Notes: generated from the sequence alone by a model not told the origin. Positions 9,025-18,165 are shown, counted from the first letter of the stretch. The stretch is 64,000 bases of DNA from Roseobacter sp. MED193 (GCF_000152965.1 NZ_CH902583.1:1448087-1512086); one strand, 5' to 3'. A program made the numbers and translations.

Positions 9025-11076
9025 ATGAACAAGCCACTCGATATCCAAACCCTGCCCTCCGTCTGCCCACTGGACTGTCCAGACACCTGTAGTCTCGCCG
9101 TCCAGGTGCAGGGCGACGCAGTTGTATCGGTGAAGGGATCCACTGCCAATCCTTACACAGCCAATGTGATCTGCAATAAGGTGGCGCGCTACTACCCCGA
9201 GTTTGTACACGGGCAGGCCCGCCTAACCCATCCCCTGAAACGCGTTGGCCCGCGTGGCTCTGGCCAATTTGAACAGATCAGCTGGGACGCGGCGCTGGAT
9301 ATGGTGCATGCAGGTTTCACCCAGGCGATTGAGGCCCACGGCCCCCAATCCGTACTGCCCTTCAACTATGCCGGGCCTCATGGGGAGCTGGCAGGGGGGT
9401 CGATGGATCGACGGTTCTTTTACCAGATGGGAGCCAGCATGCTCAATCGGGGTCCGCTCTGCGGCGGGGTGCGTGGCGGCGCCTATGCCAGCCTGTTTGG
9501 CAGTGCCCCCGGCATGCCACCGGTGCAGATCGAACACTCCGATCTGGTGCTGGTCTGGGGTAACAATGTCACCGTCTCAAACCTGCATCTGGCACCGCTG
9601 CTGAAAAAGCTGCGGACGCGCGGGGGCAAATTGGTGGTGATTGACCCCAAACGGATCAAGATTGCCGAGCAGTGCGACATGTATCTGCAGATCAAACCCG
9701 GCACCGATGTTGTTTTGGCGATGGGGCTAGCGGCTGAGCTGGAGCGCCGTGGCGCTCTGGAGGAGGCCTTCATCGCGCAATGGGTAGCGGGCTTTGATCC
9801 CTATATGGCGCAGGCCCGGCAGTATGAACCGGCTCAAGTCGTCGAGATTTGCAGCATAAGCGCCGCAGATTTTCACGCCCTCGCCGATGTGATGGTGGCG
9901 GCCAAGACCATGGCATGCGCCTTTGGTAACGGGATTGAGCGTGGACGCTCGGGTGGCTCAGCGCTGCGGGCCGGCATGGCGCTACCTGCTCTGCTGGGGC
10001 ATCACGGGCGTCCGGGCGCTGGTGTGATGGCAAAATCCGGCAGTGCCACCCCCAAAACTCAGGCGCGCCTGCATGGCGATCACCTGATCAAGCCCGGTAC
10101 CCGGACATTCAACATCGTGGATCTGGGCAATGTCCTGCAGGACAACAGTCTGGAGATCCCGATCAAGGCTACAATGATCTACAACCACAATCCGGTGGCG
10201 ACCCACCCGGATCAGGCCAATCTGATGCGAGCGCTGATGCGAGAGGATCTGTTCATTGCGGGCTGCGATGTGGTGATGACCGACAGCATGGCCTATTGCG
10301 ACGTCATCCTGCCAGCAGCCTCGCATTTTGAATTCAACGACATCTACGGCGCCTACGGTCAAAACTACCTGCAACGGGCGGCTCCGGTGATCCCCTGTGT
10401 TGGTGAAAGCCTGCCCAACACCGAGATTTTCCGTCGCCTTGCCGCACGCTTCGGCTATACGGATGCGATTTTTCAGGCCAGTGACACCCAGCTGATGGAT
10501 GAGGCCATTGACGCTAGCCATCCGCAGCTACAGGGCAAACCTCCCAGCGAGATCCCTCTGGATCGCGCCATCGAGATGATGGCCCCGGATGGGGAACCGC
10601 TCGTGATGTGCAAGAACGTCAGCCCTGCCACAGCCTCGGGACGGATCGAGCTGTTCAGCGCGGAGTATGAGGCCCGCTATGGCTTTGGCGTACCACGCTA
10701 TGATCCGGCACCGCAGGACCTTCCCCTGACGCTGATCACGCCCAGCTCCTCCAAACGGACCAACGCCACCTTTGGCAGTGACCCGGCCTCCACGGGGCCG
10801 GAAATCCTGGAAATGCACCCCGATGATGCAAAGGCGCGCGGCTTACAGGATGGTGCAATTGTCTCGGTCTGGAATGCACGTGGCGCGGTCACCTTGCAAC
10901 TGAAAATCACCGCGGCAACCCGTCCCGGCGTGCTCTATTCCCCCAAAGGTACCTGGCGTGGCACATCGCAGACGGGTTTCACCGTCAATGCGCTGATCCC
11001 TGCGGATATCCGGACAGATATCGAAGATGGCGCCTGCTATCACGAGACATTTGTCGATGTGAAACCCGCACAATAG
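9025..11076 (+). CDS. Molybdopterin (bis-MGD) oxidoreductase with [4Fe-4S] site
   Basis: A 683-residue catalytic subunit of the DMSO reductase superfamily. The N-terminal iron-sulfur motif is C14-x3-C18-x3-C22-x27-C50, followed by the molybdopterin domains (GPLCGGVRGGAY; WGNNVTVSNLHL; VVIDPKRIKIAEQ) and a C-terminal molydopterin-dinucleotide-binding domain (TPSSSKRTNATFGS). There is no Tat or Sec signal, so it is probably cytoplasmic. No iron-sulfur or membrane-anchor subunit gene is adjacent. The substrate is unknown; the broad family includes formate dehydrogenases and sulfoxide reductases. The ATG at 9025 has GGAG 7 bases upstream. It stands alone, with 226 bases of upstream gap and a convergent neighbour downstream. 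Confidence 0.88.
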   Translation: MNKPLDIQTLPSVCPLDCPDTCSLAVQVQGDAVVSVKGSTANPYTANVICNKVARYYPEFVHGQARLTHPLKRVGPRGSGQFEQISWDAALDMVHAGFTQAIEAHGPQSVLPFNYAGPHGELAGGSMDRRFFYQMGASMLNRGPLCGGVRGGAYASLFGSAPGMPPVQIEHSDLVLVWGNNVTVSNLHLAPLLKKLRTRGGKLVVIDPKRIKIAEQCDMYLQIKPGTDVVLAMGLAAELERRGALEEAFIAQWVAGFDPYMAQARQYEPAQVVEICSISAADFHALADVMVAAKTMACAFGNGIERGRSGGSALRAGMALPALLGHHGRPGAGVMAKSGSATPKTQARLHGDHLIKPGTRTFNIVDLGNVLQDNSLEIPIKATMIYNHNPVATHPDQANLMRALMREDLFIAGCDVVMTDSMAYCDVILPAASHFEFNDIYGAYGQNYLQRAAPVIPCVGESLPNTEIFRRLAARFGYTDAIFQASDTQLMDEAIDASHPQLQGKPPSEIPLDRAIEMMAPDGEPLVMCKNVSPATASGRIELFSAEYEARYGFGVPRYDPAPQDLPLTLITPSSSKRTNATFGSDPASTGPEILEMHPDDAKARGLQDGAIVSVWNARGAVTLQLKITAATRPGVLYSPKGTWRGTSQTGFTVNALIPADIRTDIEDGACYHETFVDVKPAQ

Positions 11077-11124
11077 GCACGGAAACAGCCGCGCCCCGTC
11101 TCAAACTCATCCTGAGGCAGGGCG

Positions 11125-12633
11125 CTAGGTGCCGTAGCTTTGTCCCCAGCGCTCAATCAGCTGCTGCTGCAACCGCTTAGCCTTTTTGTTCCAACTGCGT
11201 GCCCCCTGGGGGCGTTCACGTTCTGCCCGGCTGATACGCGCACGGGCCTTGGTATCCGCGGCAAAGATCGTAAAGGCCAAAACAGTGCCGCTGGAGGTGG
11301 TGAGAAAGCCACCAAGCCCAGACACAAAGTTCAGGGTGCCGGTTTTGGCCGCCACCTTGATGGGATGGTTCTTCAGCACCCGGCCATTGGCGTCGCGCAT
11401 CGGAAAACTCTTGAGCAAGGACTTGAGGTTGCCTGCCTTATAGGCGGCCACCAGAACTTTGAGCATGGCGCGGGGGGCCACGCGGGAGGCCTCTCCCAGG
11501 CCAGAGTGATCGACCATTTTGACCGCATTGACCCCATATTTGGCCCGAACCCAGCGCGACATTTCTGCAGCAGACTCCTTGAGCCCCTTAGGGCGCTTGC
11601 CGCGTTTTGCCGTGGCTGTCATCCCGATCATCTCCGCCATCAGATTGTTGGAGAACTTCAACATCGCCTTGAGCATCATATCCAAGGGCGGGCTGTGATG
11701 TTGAGCGATCACAGTGGCGGTAGGTAGCGAAGAGATCCGCTTGGCCGCCTTAAGCTTGATCCCATGAGCCCGCGCCATGGTGCGAAACACATCTCCAGCA
11801 TAGTCTGCTGGACGACGCACCGGCAGCCAGCGCGATCCGCCCTTGCCCAGCGCCTGGGAGGCCACAGTCCAGCTGTCGGCCCCATTGCGATCCGCATAGG
11901 TATAGACCGGCAGGGCGCGATTGGCGACTTTCATCCGTGCCATGCTGACTTCGGGGCGGTATTTCGTGGTGCGAGCATCCATGTTGATGCTCCAGCTATT
12001 CCCAGCCCGCTTCCATTCAAAATGCACCCGGTTGAAATTCAGGGCAATCCCTGCCACGGCCGGGCTATAGCCCACATGATCGGGTTGTCCCTTATCGATT
12101 GTCTGCACCTGTGGCAGCGCTCCATCCCAGACCTTAAAGGCGCCCCGAACCTCACGGATCCCGGCCTTTTTCAGCGCCGCAGCCAGCTGGGCCAAATGAT
12201 CGGTGTTCAACATAGGATCGCCGCCACCTGCGAGGATCAGATCCCCCTTCAGAACCCCGCCTGACACCGTTCCAGCCGCAAGAACCCGCGTGGTGAATCT
12301 GTAGTTTGCCCCCAGGCTGTCCAGCGCATAAAGCGCCGTCAGCGCCTTTGCGACGCTGGCAGGTGGTAGGGCCTCTTCGCCCCCATGGGATTCAAGTTCC
12401 TGGCCGGTTTTGACCTCGGCCACTGCACAGGCCACCTGACCGGAAAGCCCGGAACGCGCCAACAGCGCCTTTAGGCTCCGCGTGGGATTAACCTGTGCCG
12501 CCCCTCCCTGCGCTCTCAGCCCACTGGCCCCACGGCCCAGAGGGCGCAGGGAGGTCTTAGGCGCATTGGCCAGGGCGGCCGGCGCAGCCAGGGCCGCCAC
12601 AGCGGAAGAAAGAAAAAAGCGTCTCGATAACAT
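11125..12633 (-). CDS. dacB: D-alanyl-D-alanine carboxypeptidase/endopeptidase (PBP4, peptidase S13)
   Basis: A 502-residue low-molecular-mass penicillin-binding protein that trims or cuts peptidoglycan cross-links in the periplasm. The three active-site motifs are SVAK (in PPASVAKALTAL, about residue 95), SNN (in KFSNNLMAEM) and KTG (in AAKTGTLNF). The N-terminus MLSRRFFLSSAVAALAAPAA is a twin-arginine signal, so export is probably by Tat. The ATG at 12633 is used; a TTG three codons upstream is the alternative, and neither has a strong ribosome site. The C-terminal tail is rich in Lys/Arg. It is convergent with the Mo enzyme gene. Confidence 0.93.
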   Translation of the reverse strand: MLSRRFFLSSAVAALAAPAALANAPKTSLRPLGRGASGLRAQGGAAQVNPTRSLKALLARSGLSGQVACAVAEVKTGQELESHGGEEALPPASVAKALTALYALDSLGANYRFTTRVLAAGTVSGGVLKGDLILAGGGDPMLNTDHLAQLAAALKKAGIREVRGAFKVWDGALPQVQTIDKGQPDHVGYSPAVAGIALNFNRVHFEWKRAGNSWSINMDARTTKYRPEVSMARMKVANRALPVYTYADRNGADSWTVASQALGKGGSRWLPVRRPADYAGDVFRTMARAHGIKLKAAKRISSLPTATVIAQHHSPPLDMMLKAMLKFSNNLMAEMIGMTATAKRGKRPKGLKESAAEMSRWVRAKYGVNAVKMVDHSGLGEASRVAPRAMLKVLVAAYKAGNLKSLLKSFPMRDANGRVLKNHPIKVAAKTGTLNFVSGLGGFLTTSSGTVLAFTIFAADTKARARISRAERERPQGARSWNKKAKRLQQQLIERWGQSYGT

Positions 12634-12891
12634 GTCAGTCAATATCTAATAAAATTGCTGCTAAACGGCAAATGAAGTCCAAATTTGATGGTAACGCCAT
12701 AGCTCATACCTCATCTGCGGCAAAATCACTGCAAAAATCTTCCCCAAAGGGGCGCGCACCATCGGAAAAGGTGCTGTGGGTGAGCCTAGTCTGGCAGAGT
12801 AAAAGGTCGGTAAAAAGGCAGCAATTGGCTCATAATGGGTCAGCTTTTAAGAGCGGTTTAGCGCCATGCAAACACCGCACCCCTTCAAAGC

Positions 12892-13530
12892 TCAAGGCTG
12901 TTTCGGGAGGGCAACGCCGGGCTCAGTGGCTGCGGACCAGCCCCCTGTTGCACGGATGGCGGTGGAACTGACAGAGATCATCGGCACATTGACGAAACAC
13001 CAGGCCGGGGCCTGAGACCGGGCCAGAGCCTGGCTCTGGCTGTCCTTGAGCATTTGGCCACGATAGATTAGCGCCGCAGGCGACAAGCGCGCAGAGATCC
13101 GGTCGCCGGGGCGCGCGAGCACGCCAATCGGCACGGTCTCGATAATCTGCTGCCAATCCTTCCAGTGGTGGAAATGCGCCAGATTATCCGCCCCCATCAG
13201 CCAGGTGAAGCGCACCTGAGGGTAAAGGCGCCGCAATGCCCGCAGGGTTTCGGCCGTGTAGCGGGTGCCCAAACGTGCCTCGATATCGCTGATCTGCACC
13301 TTTGGATGATCCATCAGCCTTTGCGCCGTCGCAATGCGTCGTTCCATACTGGCAGGCGCGCGGCTCTTCAGTGGATTGCCCGGTGAGACCAGCCACCAGA
13401 GGCAATCCAAGTTGAACCGCTGCAAGGCCGCCCGGCTTATCTGCACATGTCCTTGGTGGGCCGGATCAAACGACCCGCCCAGCAAACCCACACTCATACC
13501 GGGGCGCAGATATGGAAACCCCTGCCTCAT
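12892..13530 (-). CDS. nadD: Nicotinate-nucleotide adenylyltransferase
   Basis: A 212-residue nucleotidyltransferase of the (T/H)xGH family. It joins nicotinate mononucleotide with ATP to make deamido-NAD in NAD synthesis. The signature [12 protein letters not shown] lies near residues 18-29, the C-terminal ISSTxIR-type motif is present as VSSTAIRAT, and the substrate loop [14 protein letters not shown] is visible. The start is the ATG at 13530 ([11 protein letters not shown]); an upstream TTG extends it by 12 residues with no better ribosome site. The final step of the pathway, nadE, also lies in this window at 29924. Confidence 0.93.
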   Translation of the reverse strand: MRQGFPYLRPGMSVGLLGGSFDPAHQGHVQISRAALQRFNLDCLWWLVSPGNPLKSRAPASMERRIATAQRLMDHPKVQISDIEARLGTRYTAETLRALRRLYPQVRFTWLMGADNLAHFHHWKDWQQIIETVPIGVLARPGDRISARLSPAALIYRGQMLKDSQSQALARSQAPAWCFVNVPMISVSSTAIRATGGWSAATEPGVALPKQP

Positions 13531-13655
13531 TCGTTGCTTGATGCAATTATTCCTGAAGGAAGGCAATCATGTGGAAGCCAAGCTTCGGTACCGCAGCCAA
13601 TAAGAGCACCCATTGCAGTTAGAACCCTGATCCAAATGGCGCCCCCAAACATTGT

Positions 13656-14219
13656 TTACTGCCCAGAGCAATTCGCATAGCCGCTGAGAACACTACGCCA
13701 TTCGTCATCTGGTGAGAAACCCTCGACCAATCCATCTCCCTGCTGGCCAAGGACAGCTCTCATTCCGTGCTGAATCATATATCGCGGCGAATGGCTTGGC
13801 GGACCTGAGCTGCGTAAAAAGCGACACATTGCCTTATGCCGTTCAGACCCCGCTCCACCAAACCGTTGAAACGCGCTTTGCATTCGGGGTTCCCATTTGC
13901 GTCCAGCGGCTTGCCCTATCTGCGAGGACAAAACCTGCAAGCCTTGATGTGCAGTACGATCCGCCACTCTGGCCTGATCGAATATTCCACGCGCGTTCAT
14001 GAGTATCAACAGATCAACCGCCGCATCGTCTTGGCGAGATTTAAAACAGGCAAGTACCCCCTGCGCCAAATCAGCAGGGGACCATGCATTTTCCGCCTCG
14101 CCTAGAGGCACGCAGCCCACCCGGTGGGTTGGGGCCAAATTCCCCTCAGTTTCATAGTTGATACTCTGCGCAGCCGCCGAGCCAGCGTAAATCAAAACTA
14201 GAGCAACAAACCAACGCAT
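13656..14219 (-). CDS. Secreted protein of unknown function
   Basis: A 187-residue protein with a clear Sec signal peptide (MRWFVALVLIYAGSAAAQ, cleavage after about residue 17). The mature part is soluble, with four Cys (VGCVPLG, LACFKS, AMCRFLR, YANCSGQ) that could form two disulfides in the periplasm. Its helical middle, with residues such as LAQGVLACFKSRQDDAAVDLLILMNARG, hints at a repeat-type helical domain. No family is recognised. The ATG at 14219 has GGGAGAAG upstream. It is divergent from ettA with 252 bases between, which is the shared promoter region. Confidence 0.7.
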   Translation of the reverse strand: MRWFVALVLIYAGSAAAQSINYETEGNLAPTHRVGCVPLGEAENAWSPADLAQGVLACFKSRQDDAAVDLLILMNARGIFDQARVADRTAHQGLQVLSSQIGQAAGRKWEPRMQSAFQRFGGAGSERHKAMCRFLRSSGPPSHSPRYMIQHGMRAVLGQQGDGLVEGFSPDDEWRSVLSGYANCSGQ

Positions 14220-14471
14220 TTTCTCTTCTCCCAAATATCCAAATTCTGTTGTATTTCAGTACAGAAAGGGCCCCAGAAAAAGTCTTTGACCAAACACATG
14301 CTGGTGAAAATTCCCAACAGAGCATAACCTCTAGACAATCTATGAGGGCTGAACAAGACCTGCGCTCCCGCACACAAATGACAACCGCAAATCTGCATCC
14401 GCGATTGCCCCGGGTCGCCCCATCCGCTATCACACCCTCCAGCACGCATTCCCCCATCATGGAGCAGTCAC

Positions 14472-16139
14472 ATGGCCGCCTATCAATACGTCTACCACAT
14501 GCAGGGTGTCTCCAAGACCTACCCCGGTGGTAAGAAATGCTTTGAAAACATTCACCTGTCCTTCCTGCCCGGTGTAAAAATCGGTGTTGTCGGCGTAAAC
14601 GGTGCCGGTAAATCGACCCTGATGAAAATCATGGCCGGTCTCGACAAGGATTTCACCGGCGAAGCCTGGGCCGCCGAAGGTGCCAAGGTTGGTTACCTAC
14701 CGCAGGAGCCAAAACTGGACGAGAGCCTCACCGTGCGTGAAAACGTCATGCTCGGCGTCAAGGAAAAGAAAGACAAGGTCGACCGCTTCAATCAGATCGC
14801 GGTGGAAATGGCCGAAAACTATACCGACGAGCTAATGGAAGAGATGACCGCGCTGCAAGACAGCATCGATGCGGAAAACCTCTGGGATCTGGACAGCCAG
14901 ATCGACATCTCGATGGAGGCCCTGCGCTGCCCCCCCGATGACGCCGAGATCGCCAATCTGTCGGGCGGTGAAAAACGCCGGGTCGCCCTGTGCAAACTGC
15001 TGCTCGAAGCGCCAGATATGCTGCTGCTCGATGAACCGACCAACCACCTGGATGCAGAAACCATCGCCTGGCTGCAACAGCACCTCATTGATTACGAAGG
15101 CACCATCCTCTGCGTCACCCACGACCGTTACTTCCTGGATGACATCACCAGCTGGATCCTGGAACTCGACCGCGGCAAGGGCATTCCTTATGAGGGCAAC
15201 TACTCTGCCTGGCTGGAACAAAAAGCCAAGCGCCTGGAACAAGAGGCTCGCGAGGACAAGTCCAAGCAGCAGACCCTGCAGCGCGAACTCGATTGGATGC
15301 GCCAGGGGGCCAAGGCCCGTCAGGCCAAATCCAAGGCCCGGATCAACGCTTATAACGATCTCGCGGAACAGTCCGAACGCGAAAAGCTCACCCGCGCCCA
15401 GATTGTCATCCCCAATGGTCCGCGCCTGGGCAACAAGGTGATCGAGGTCGAAGGCATCTCGAAACACTACGGCGACAAGCAACTGGTCGAGAACCTGTCC
15501 TTTGATCTTCCCCCCGGCGGCATTGTCGGCGTGATCGGCCCCAACGGCGCGGGTAAATCCACCCTGTTCCGCATGCTGACCGGCCAGGAACAGCCCGACA
15601 GCGGCTCGGTTTCCTATGGCGACACGGTCAAGCTTTCCTATGTGGACCAGTCGCGCGATGACCTGAAAGACAATGAAACCGTCTGGGAGGCCATCTCTGG
15701 TGGCGCTGAAATCATCGAACTGGGCGACGCCCAGGTGAACTCCCGCGCCTATTGCTCCTCGTTCAACTTCAAAGGTGGCGATCAGCAAAAACCGCTGAAT
15801 CTCTTGTCCGGTGGGGAACGCAACCGTGTCCACATGGCGCGTCTGCTGAAAGAGGGCGGCAATGTGCTCTTGCTCGATGAACCAACCAACGATCTGGACG
15901 TGGAAACCCTGCGCGCCCTCGAAGACGCGCTGGTAGATTTTGCCGGCTGCGCCGTGGTGATCTCCCACGACCGTTTCTTCCTCGACCGGATCTGTACCCA
16001 TATGCTGGCCTTTGAAGGCGACGCCCATGTGGAGTGGTTCGAGGGCAACTTTGAGGACTACGAGGAAGACAAGAAGCGCCGCCTCGGTGCCGACGCGCTG
16101 GAGCCCAAGCGCCTGAAGCACAAGAAGTTTGTGCGGTGA
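14472..16139 (+). CDS. ettA: Energy-dependent translational throttle protein EttA (ABC-F)
   Basis: A 555-residue ABC-F ATPase with two nucleotide-binding domains. Walker A motifs are GVNGAGKST (residues about 42-50) and GPNGAGKST (about 355-363). The signatures are LSGGEKRR and LSGGERNR, and the Walker B segments are LLLDEPTNHLD and LLLDEPTNDLD. EttA binds the ribosomal E site and gates the first elongation step according to the ATP/ADP level. The linker between the domains carries the charged P-site-interaction region (WMRQGAKARQAKSKARI). GGAG precedes the ATG. The downstream DUF4375 gene overlaps its stop codon by 4 bases and is presumably co-translated. Confidence 0.97.
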   Translation: MAAYQYVYHMQGVSKTYPGGKKCFENIHLSFLPGVKIGVVGVNGAGKSTLMKIMAGLDKDFTGEAWAAEGAKVGYLPQEPKLDESLTVRENVMLGVKEKKDKVDRFNQIAVEMAENYTDELMEEMTALQDSIDAENLWDLDSQIDISMEALRCPPDDAEIANLSGGEKRRVALCKLLLEAPDMLLLDEPTNHLDAETIAWLQQHLIDYEGTILCVTHDRYFLDDITSWILELDRGKGIPYEGNYSAWLEQKAKRLEQEAREDKSKQQTLQRELDWMRQGAKARQAKSKARINAYNDLAEQSEREKLTRAQIVIPNGPRLGNKVIEVEGISKHYGDKQLVENLSFDLPPGGIVGVIGPNGAGKSTLFRMLTGQEQPDSGSVSYGDTVKLSYVDQSRDDLKDNETVWEAISGGAEIIELGDAQVNSRAYCSSFNFKGGDQQKPLNLLSGGERNRVHMARLLKEGGNVLLLDEPTNDLDVETLRALEDALVDFAGCAVVISHDRFFLDRICTHMLAFEGDAHVEWFEGNFEDYEEDKKRRLGADALEPKRLKHKKFVR

Positions 16140-16747
16140 AATGGCTCAACCGGCTATTGACAGGCAATAGATTGATCCTGCCGAAACCAACAGTCAGGGA
16201 GGCAGATTTTCTGTCTCCCGAAACTGACCCTGACCTGAAGATCGAAGATTACTACGACAGGCTTCTTGGGGAATATGCCTCAGAAGAAGTCTGGGCTGCG
16301 CTGGAAGCCTTCAAACTGGGCACCCTAGAAGAACTGGTTTCCAAAGGGCTTATGACCGAAGGGCAGATGATCTTCTTCAGCTTGGAGTACTTTCGCGCCC
16401 AAATCTTGAACGGAGGCTTCCTGCAATTCATGGGAAATGCAGGTTTCATGTCAGCTGACGTTGTATCCGGCCTAAGGAAGCTCAACCAAAACGAACTAGC
16501 TGACGATGTGGAGCGCGTGACTAAGGATATTGCCCCAATTCTGAGCCATCTGGATACGGTCCCGGGGGATGCGCGCAATAGCGCCTTTCGCTCAGCAATG
16601 AGGCGCGCCAAAATCGAGATGAAAGAAGCAATGCAGCGCTCGGAAGCTGGGCAACGTCTGGAGGCCGAAACCTTTGTGCCCAGGCTAGCACTCCAAATGA
16701 CAAAGTACATTGAAAACCATTCGGAAGAGTTCTGCATAGCAGGTTGA
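16136..16747 (+). CDS. DUF4375 (DMP19-type) protein coupled to ettA
   Basis: A 203-residue protein with the DUF4375 signature near residues 85-105 (FRAQILNGGFLQFMGNAGFM). The start is GTG at 16136, overlapping the ettA stop as GTGA; no in-frame ATG is nearby, so translational coupling is likely. The domain resembles DNA-mimic DMP19, but the net charge here does not allow that role to be claimed. Pairing with a ribosome-bound ABC-F protein may be chance or functional. The family function is unknown. Confidence 0.75.
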   Translation: MKWLNRLLTGNRLILPKPTVREADFLSPETDPDLKIEDYYDRLLGEYASEEVWAALEAFKLGTLEELVSKGLMTEGQMIFFSLEYFRAQILNGGFLQFMGNAGFMSADVVSGLRKLNQNELADDVERVTKDIAPILSHLDTVPGDARNSAFRSAMRRAKIEMKEAMQRSEAGQRLEAETFVPRLALQMTKYIENHSEEFCIAG

Positions 16748-16833
16748 AACAACTGCTTGAACCCGCCACTTGAAAACTTTTCTAGACTGTTTTGGGTGCA
16801 TCCATGTTTGCCAACGCAGGCTGCGCTATACAA

Positions 16834-17194
16834 GGCCCGCGCCTGACCTTGGGGAGGTGCAAAGCGCCTTCCCGTGGGGAAGGTCAGGCGCGGGCCTGGC
16901 GGCCCAGGGGCAAGCCAGCAACTGTCACCTTCCAAAGCAGCCTGCGCCAGCGAAGGGCTCCGCCCGTCCACACTTCAAACAGTGCCCCACACTGTTTGTC
17001 CCTGCGGGAACCAGTGTTAACTCCACGGGGGGAAGGTCAGGCGCGGGCCCGACGGCCCAGGGACAAGCCCGCACCTGTCACCTCCCAAAGCCGCCGCTAC
17101 ATGTGAAGGGTTGCACCCGTCCTGACCTCTGTAAGCGGCAGCGCAAAGGGATAGCCTATCATCTTTCTAAAAATATTCCCGCCGGAGGCAAGGC
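16834..17194. repeat. Hairpin-rich repeat cluster in a 570-base gene-free gap
   Basis: The gap 16748-17317 has no convincing gene. It contains a perfect 17-bp inverted repeat (16834-16850 with 16880-16896, GGCCCGCGCCTGACCTT and its complement) and a third copy of that arm at 17033-17049. The arm sits inside a 63-base direct repeat (16876-16938 and 17029-17091). There is also an AAACAGTG/CACTGTTT hairpin at 16977-16997. At 17155-17194 lies a segment (ATCATCTTTCTAAAAATATT...) also found near 44329. The layout suggests a degenerate non-coding repeat element, not a gene remnant. Confidence 0.75.
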
Positions 17195-17317
17195 CGCATG
17201 GCGCTCGTTCTCCCCCCCACGCACCCTTGCAGTTTGCCTTTTGCCCTACCTGCGCTAGGCTTGGCATAACCCATCATCTGTTTGTTTCCCTGTCCTCTGG
17301 TTTGAAAGGGCTCCCCA

Positions 17318-17689
17318 ATGCCAATCTCCGCCGAAGAAATTGCCGCCAAGGTCGAGGCGACCAAGGGAAGAAAGGCCAAGCGCCGCAAACTGACCAGCGA
17401 ACCCGAGGGCACCAAGGGCAAAAAACTGCCCAGCGATCTGCGCAAGGGGCTGGAGGCGCATTTTGGCAGCAAGCTTTCCAAGGTGAAGGTGCATATCGGC
17501 GGCAATGCCAAGGACCTGTGCAAAGAGCTGCGGGCCAAGGCATTCACCATCGGCAATGACCTTTATCTGGCCCGCCCGGCCAGCGCCAAGGACAACAATC
17601 TGCTGGTGCATGAGCTCGCCCATGTGCTGCAACAGGGCCGTGGCAGGATGCCTAAGCCCCGCGACGGTCAGGCGCTGGTTTCAAAATAA
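17318..17689 (+). CDS. Minimal DUF4157 (eCIS core domain) zinc-protease-like protein
   Basis: A 123-residue protein. After a Lys-rich leader (residues 10-38) comes a complete short DUF4157 domain: LPSDLRKGLEAHFGSKLSKV, KVHIGG, then AFTIGNDLYLA and LVHELAHVLQQ. The HExxH-type zinc motif is present as HELAH. DUF4157 domains usually sit in large proteins linked to extracellular contractile injection systems or toxins. Here the domain is alone, has no signal peptide, and no injection genes are nearby. It is probably cytoplasmic or an exported small effector. The ATG at 17318 has AAAGG upstream. It follows the repeat-rich gap. Confidence 0.8.
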   Translation: MPISAEEIAAKVEATKGRKAKRRKLTSEPEGTKGKKLPSDLRKGLEAHFGSKLSKVKVHIGGNAKDLCKELRAKAFTIGNDLYLARPASAKDNNLLVHELAHVLQQGRGRMPKPRDGQALVSK

Positions 17690-17871
17690 TCCCAATCAGC
17701 CACCATTGGGCCAACTATTTTTCCCTTGTTTTTCGGCGACTTGAATCTGGGCCTCTCCCTCCTCGCCTCAAAACGCACAAGGTTTAAACAAAATCTTAAC
17801 CATTTGCCTCTGTATTGGGACGACGATGCCGCGCTAAGTTCTAGGAGTGGCCTCGCCGAGGGAGAACAATT

Positions 17872-18087
17872 ATGGCTTTTGTGAGTATCGTGTTTGGCTC
17901 AGTCTTTGGGCTCTTGTCTGCCATTACCGGTTTTGCGCTGTTTGACCTGCATGTCTGGCAGAGCTTGCTGCTCTATTCCACAACTGGGGTACTGTTTGCC
18001 GCACTGTCGATCACAGTTCTGGTGCTGCGCAGTGGCCTGGCGTCCAAATCGCCCTCTCTGGAAGAGCAGGCAACGGCCAGCGCCTGA
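17872..18087 (+). CDS. Small two-helix membrane protein, paralogue 1
   Basis: A 71-residue protein with two predicted transmembrane helices (about residues 3-24 and 30-52) and a short polar C-terminal tail. GGGAGAA precedes the ATG. It aligns without gaps to the next gene over its first 55 residues with about 15 identities (shared W29, Y35, L52, R53), so the two look like a tandem duplication. No family is recognised. Confidence 0.6.
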   Translation: MAFVSIVFGSVFGLLSAITGFALFDLHVWQSLLLYSTTGVLFAALSITVLVLRSGLASKSPSLEEQATASA

Positions 18088-18129
18088 CCACGTTAACCGG
18101 ATCAAGCCTCAACGCTCCTATCCTTTAGT

Positions 18130-18165
18130 ATAGGCCCACCTATCCTCTGGGATAGGTGGGCCTAT
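18130..18165. terminator. Perfect 16-bp hairpin between the two small membrane protein genes
   Basis: ATAGGCCCACCTATCC (18130-18145) pairs fully with 18150-18165 around the 4-base loop TCTG. No run of T follows on either strand. It may end the first transcript, or protect or process the RNA between the paired genes. Confidence 0.5.

Noticed and set aside
8881-9210. Minus-strand frame upstream of the Mo enzyme gene
   Set aside because: Overlaps the conserved N-terminal iron-sulfur region of the Mo enzyme on the other strand and has no protein features.
12634-12891. Plus-strand frame from 12672 in the gap between dacB and nadD
   Set aside because: Low-complexity basic translation without a ribosome site, running into nadD antisense; I see nothing else in this gap.
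14832-16121. 429-codon open frame on the minus strand across ettA
   Set aside because: Antisense shadow of the strongly conserved ettA; codon pattern mirrors the sense gene.
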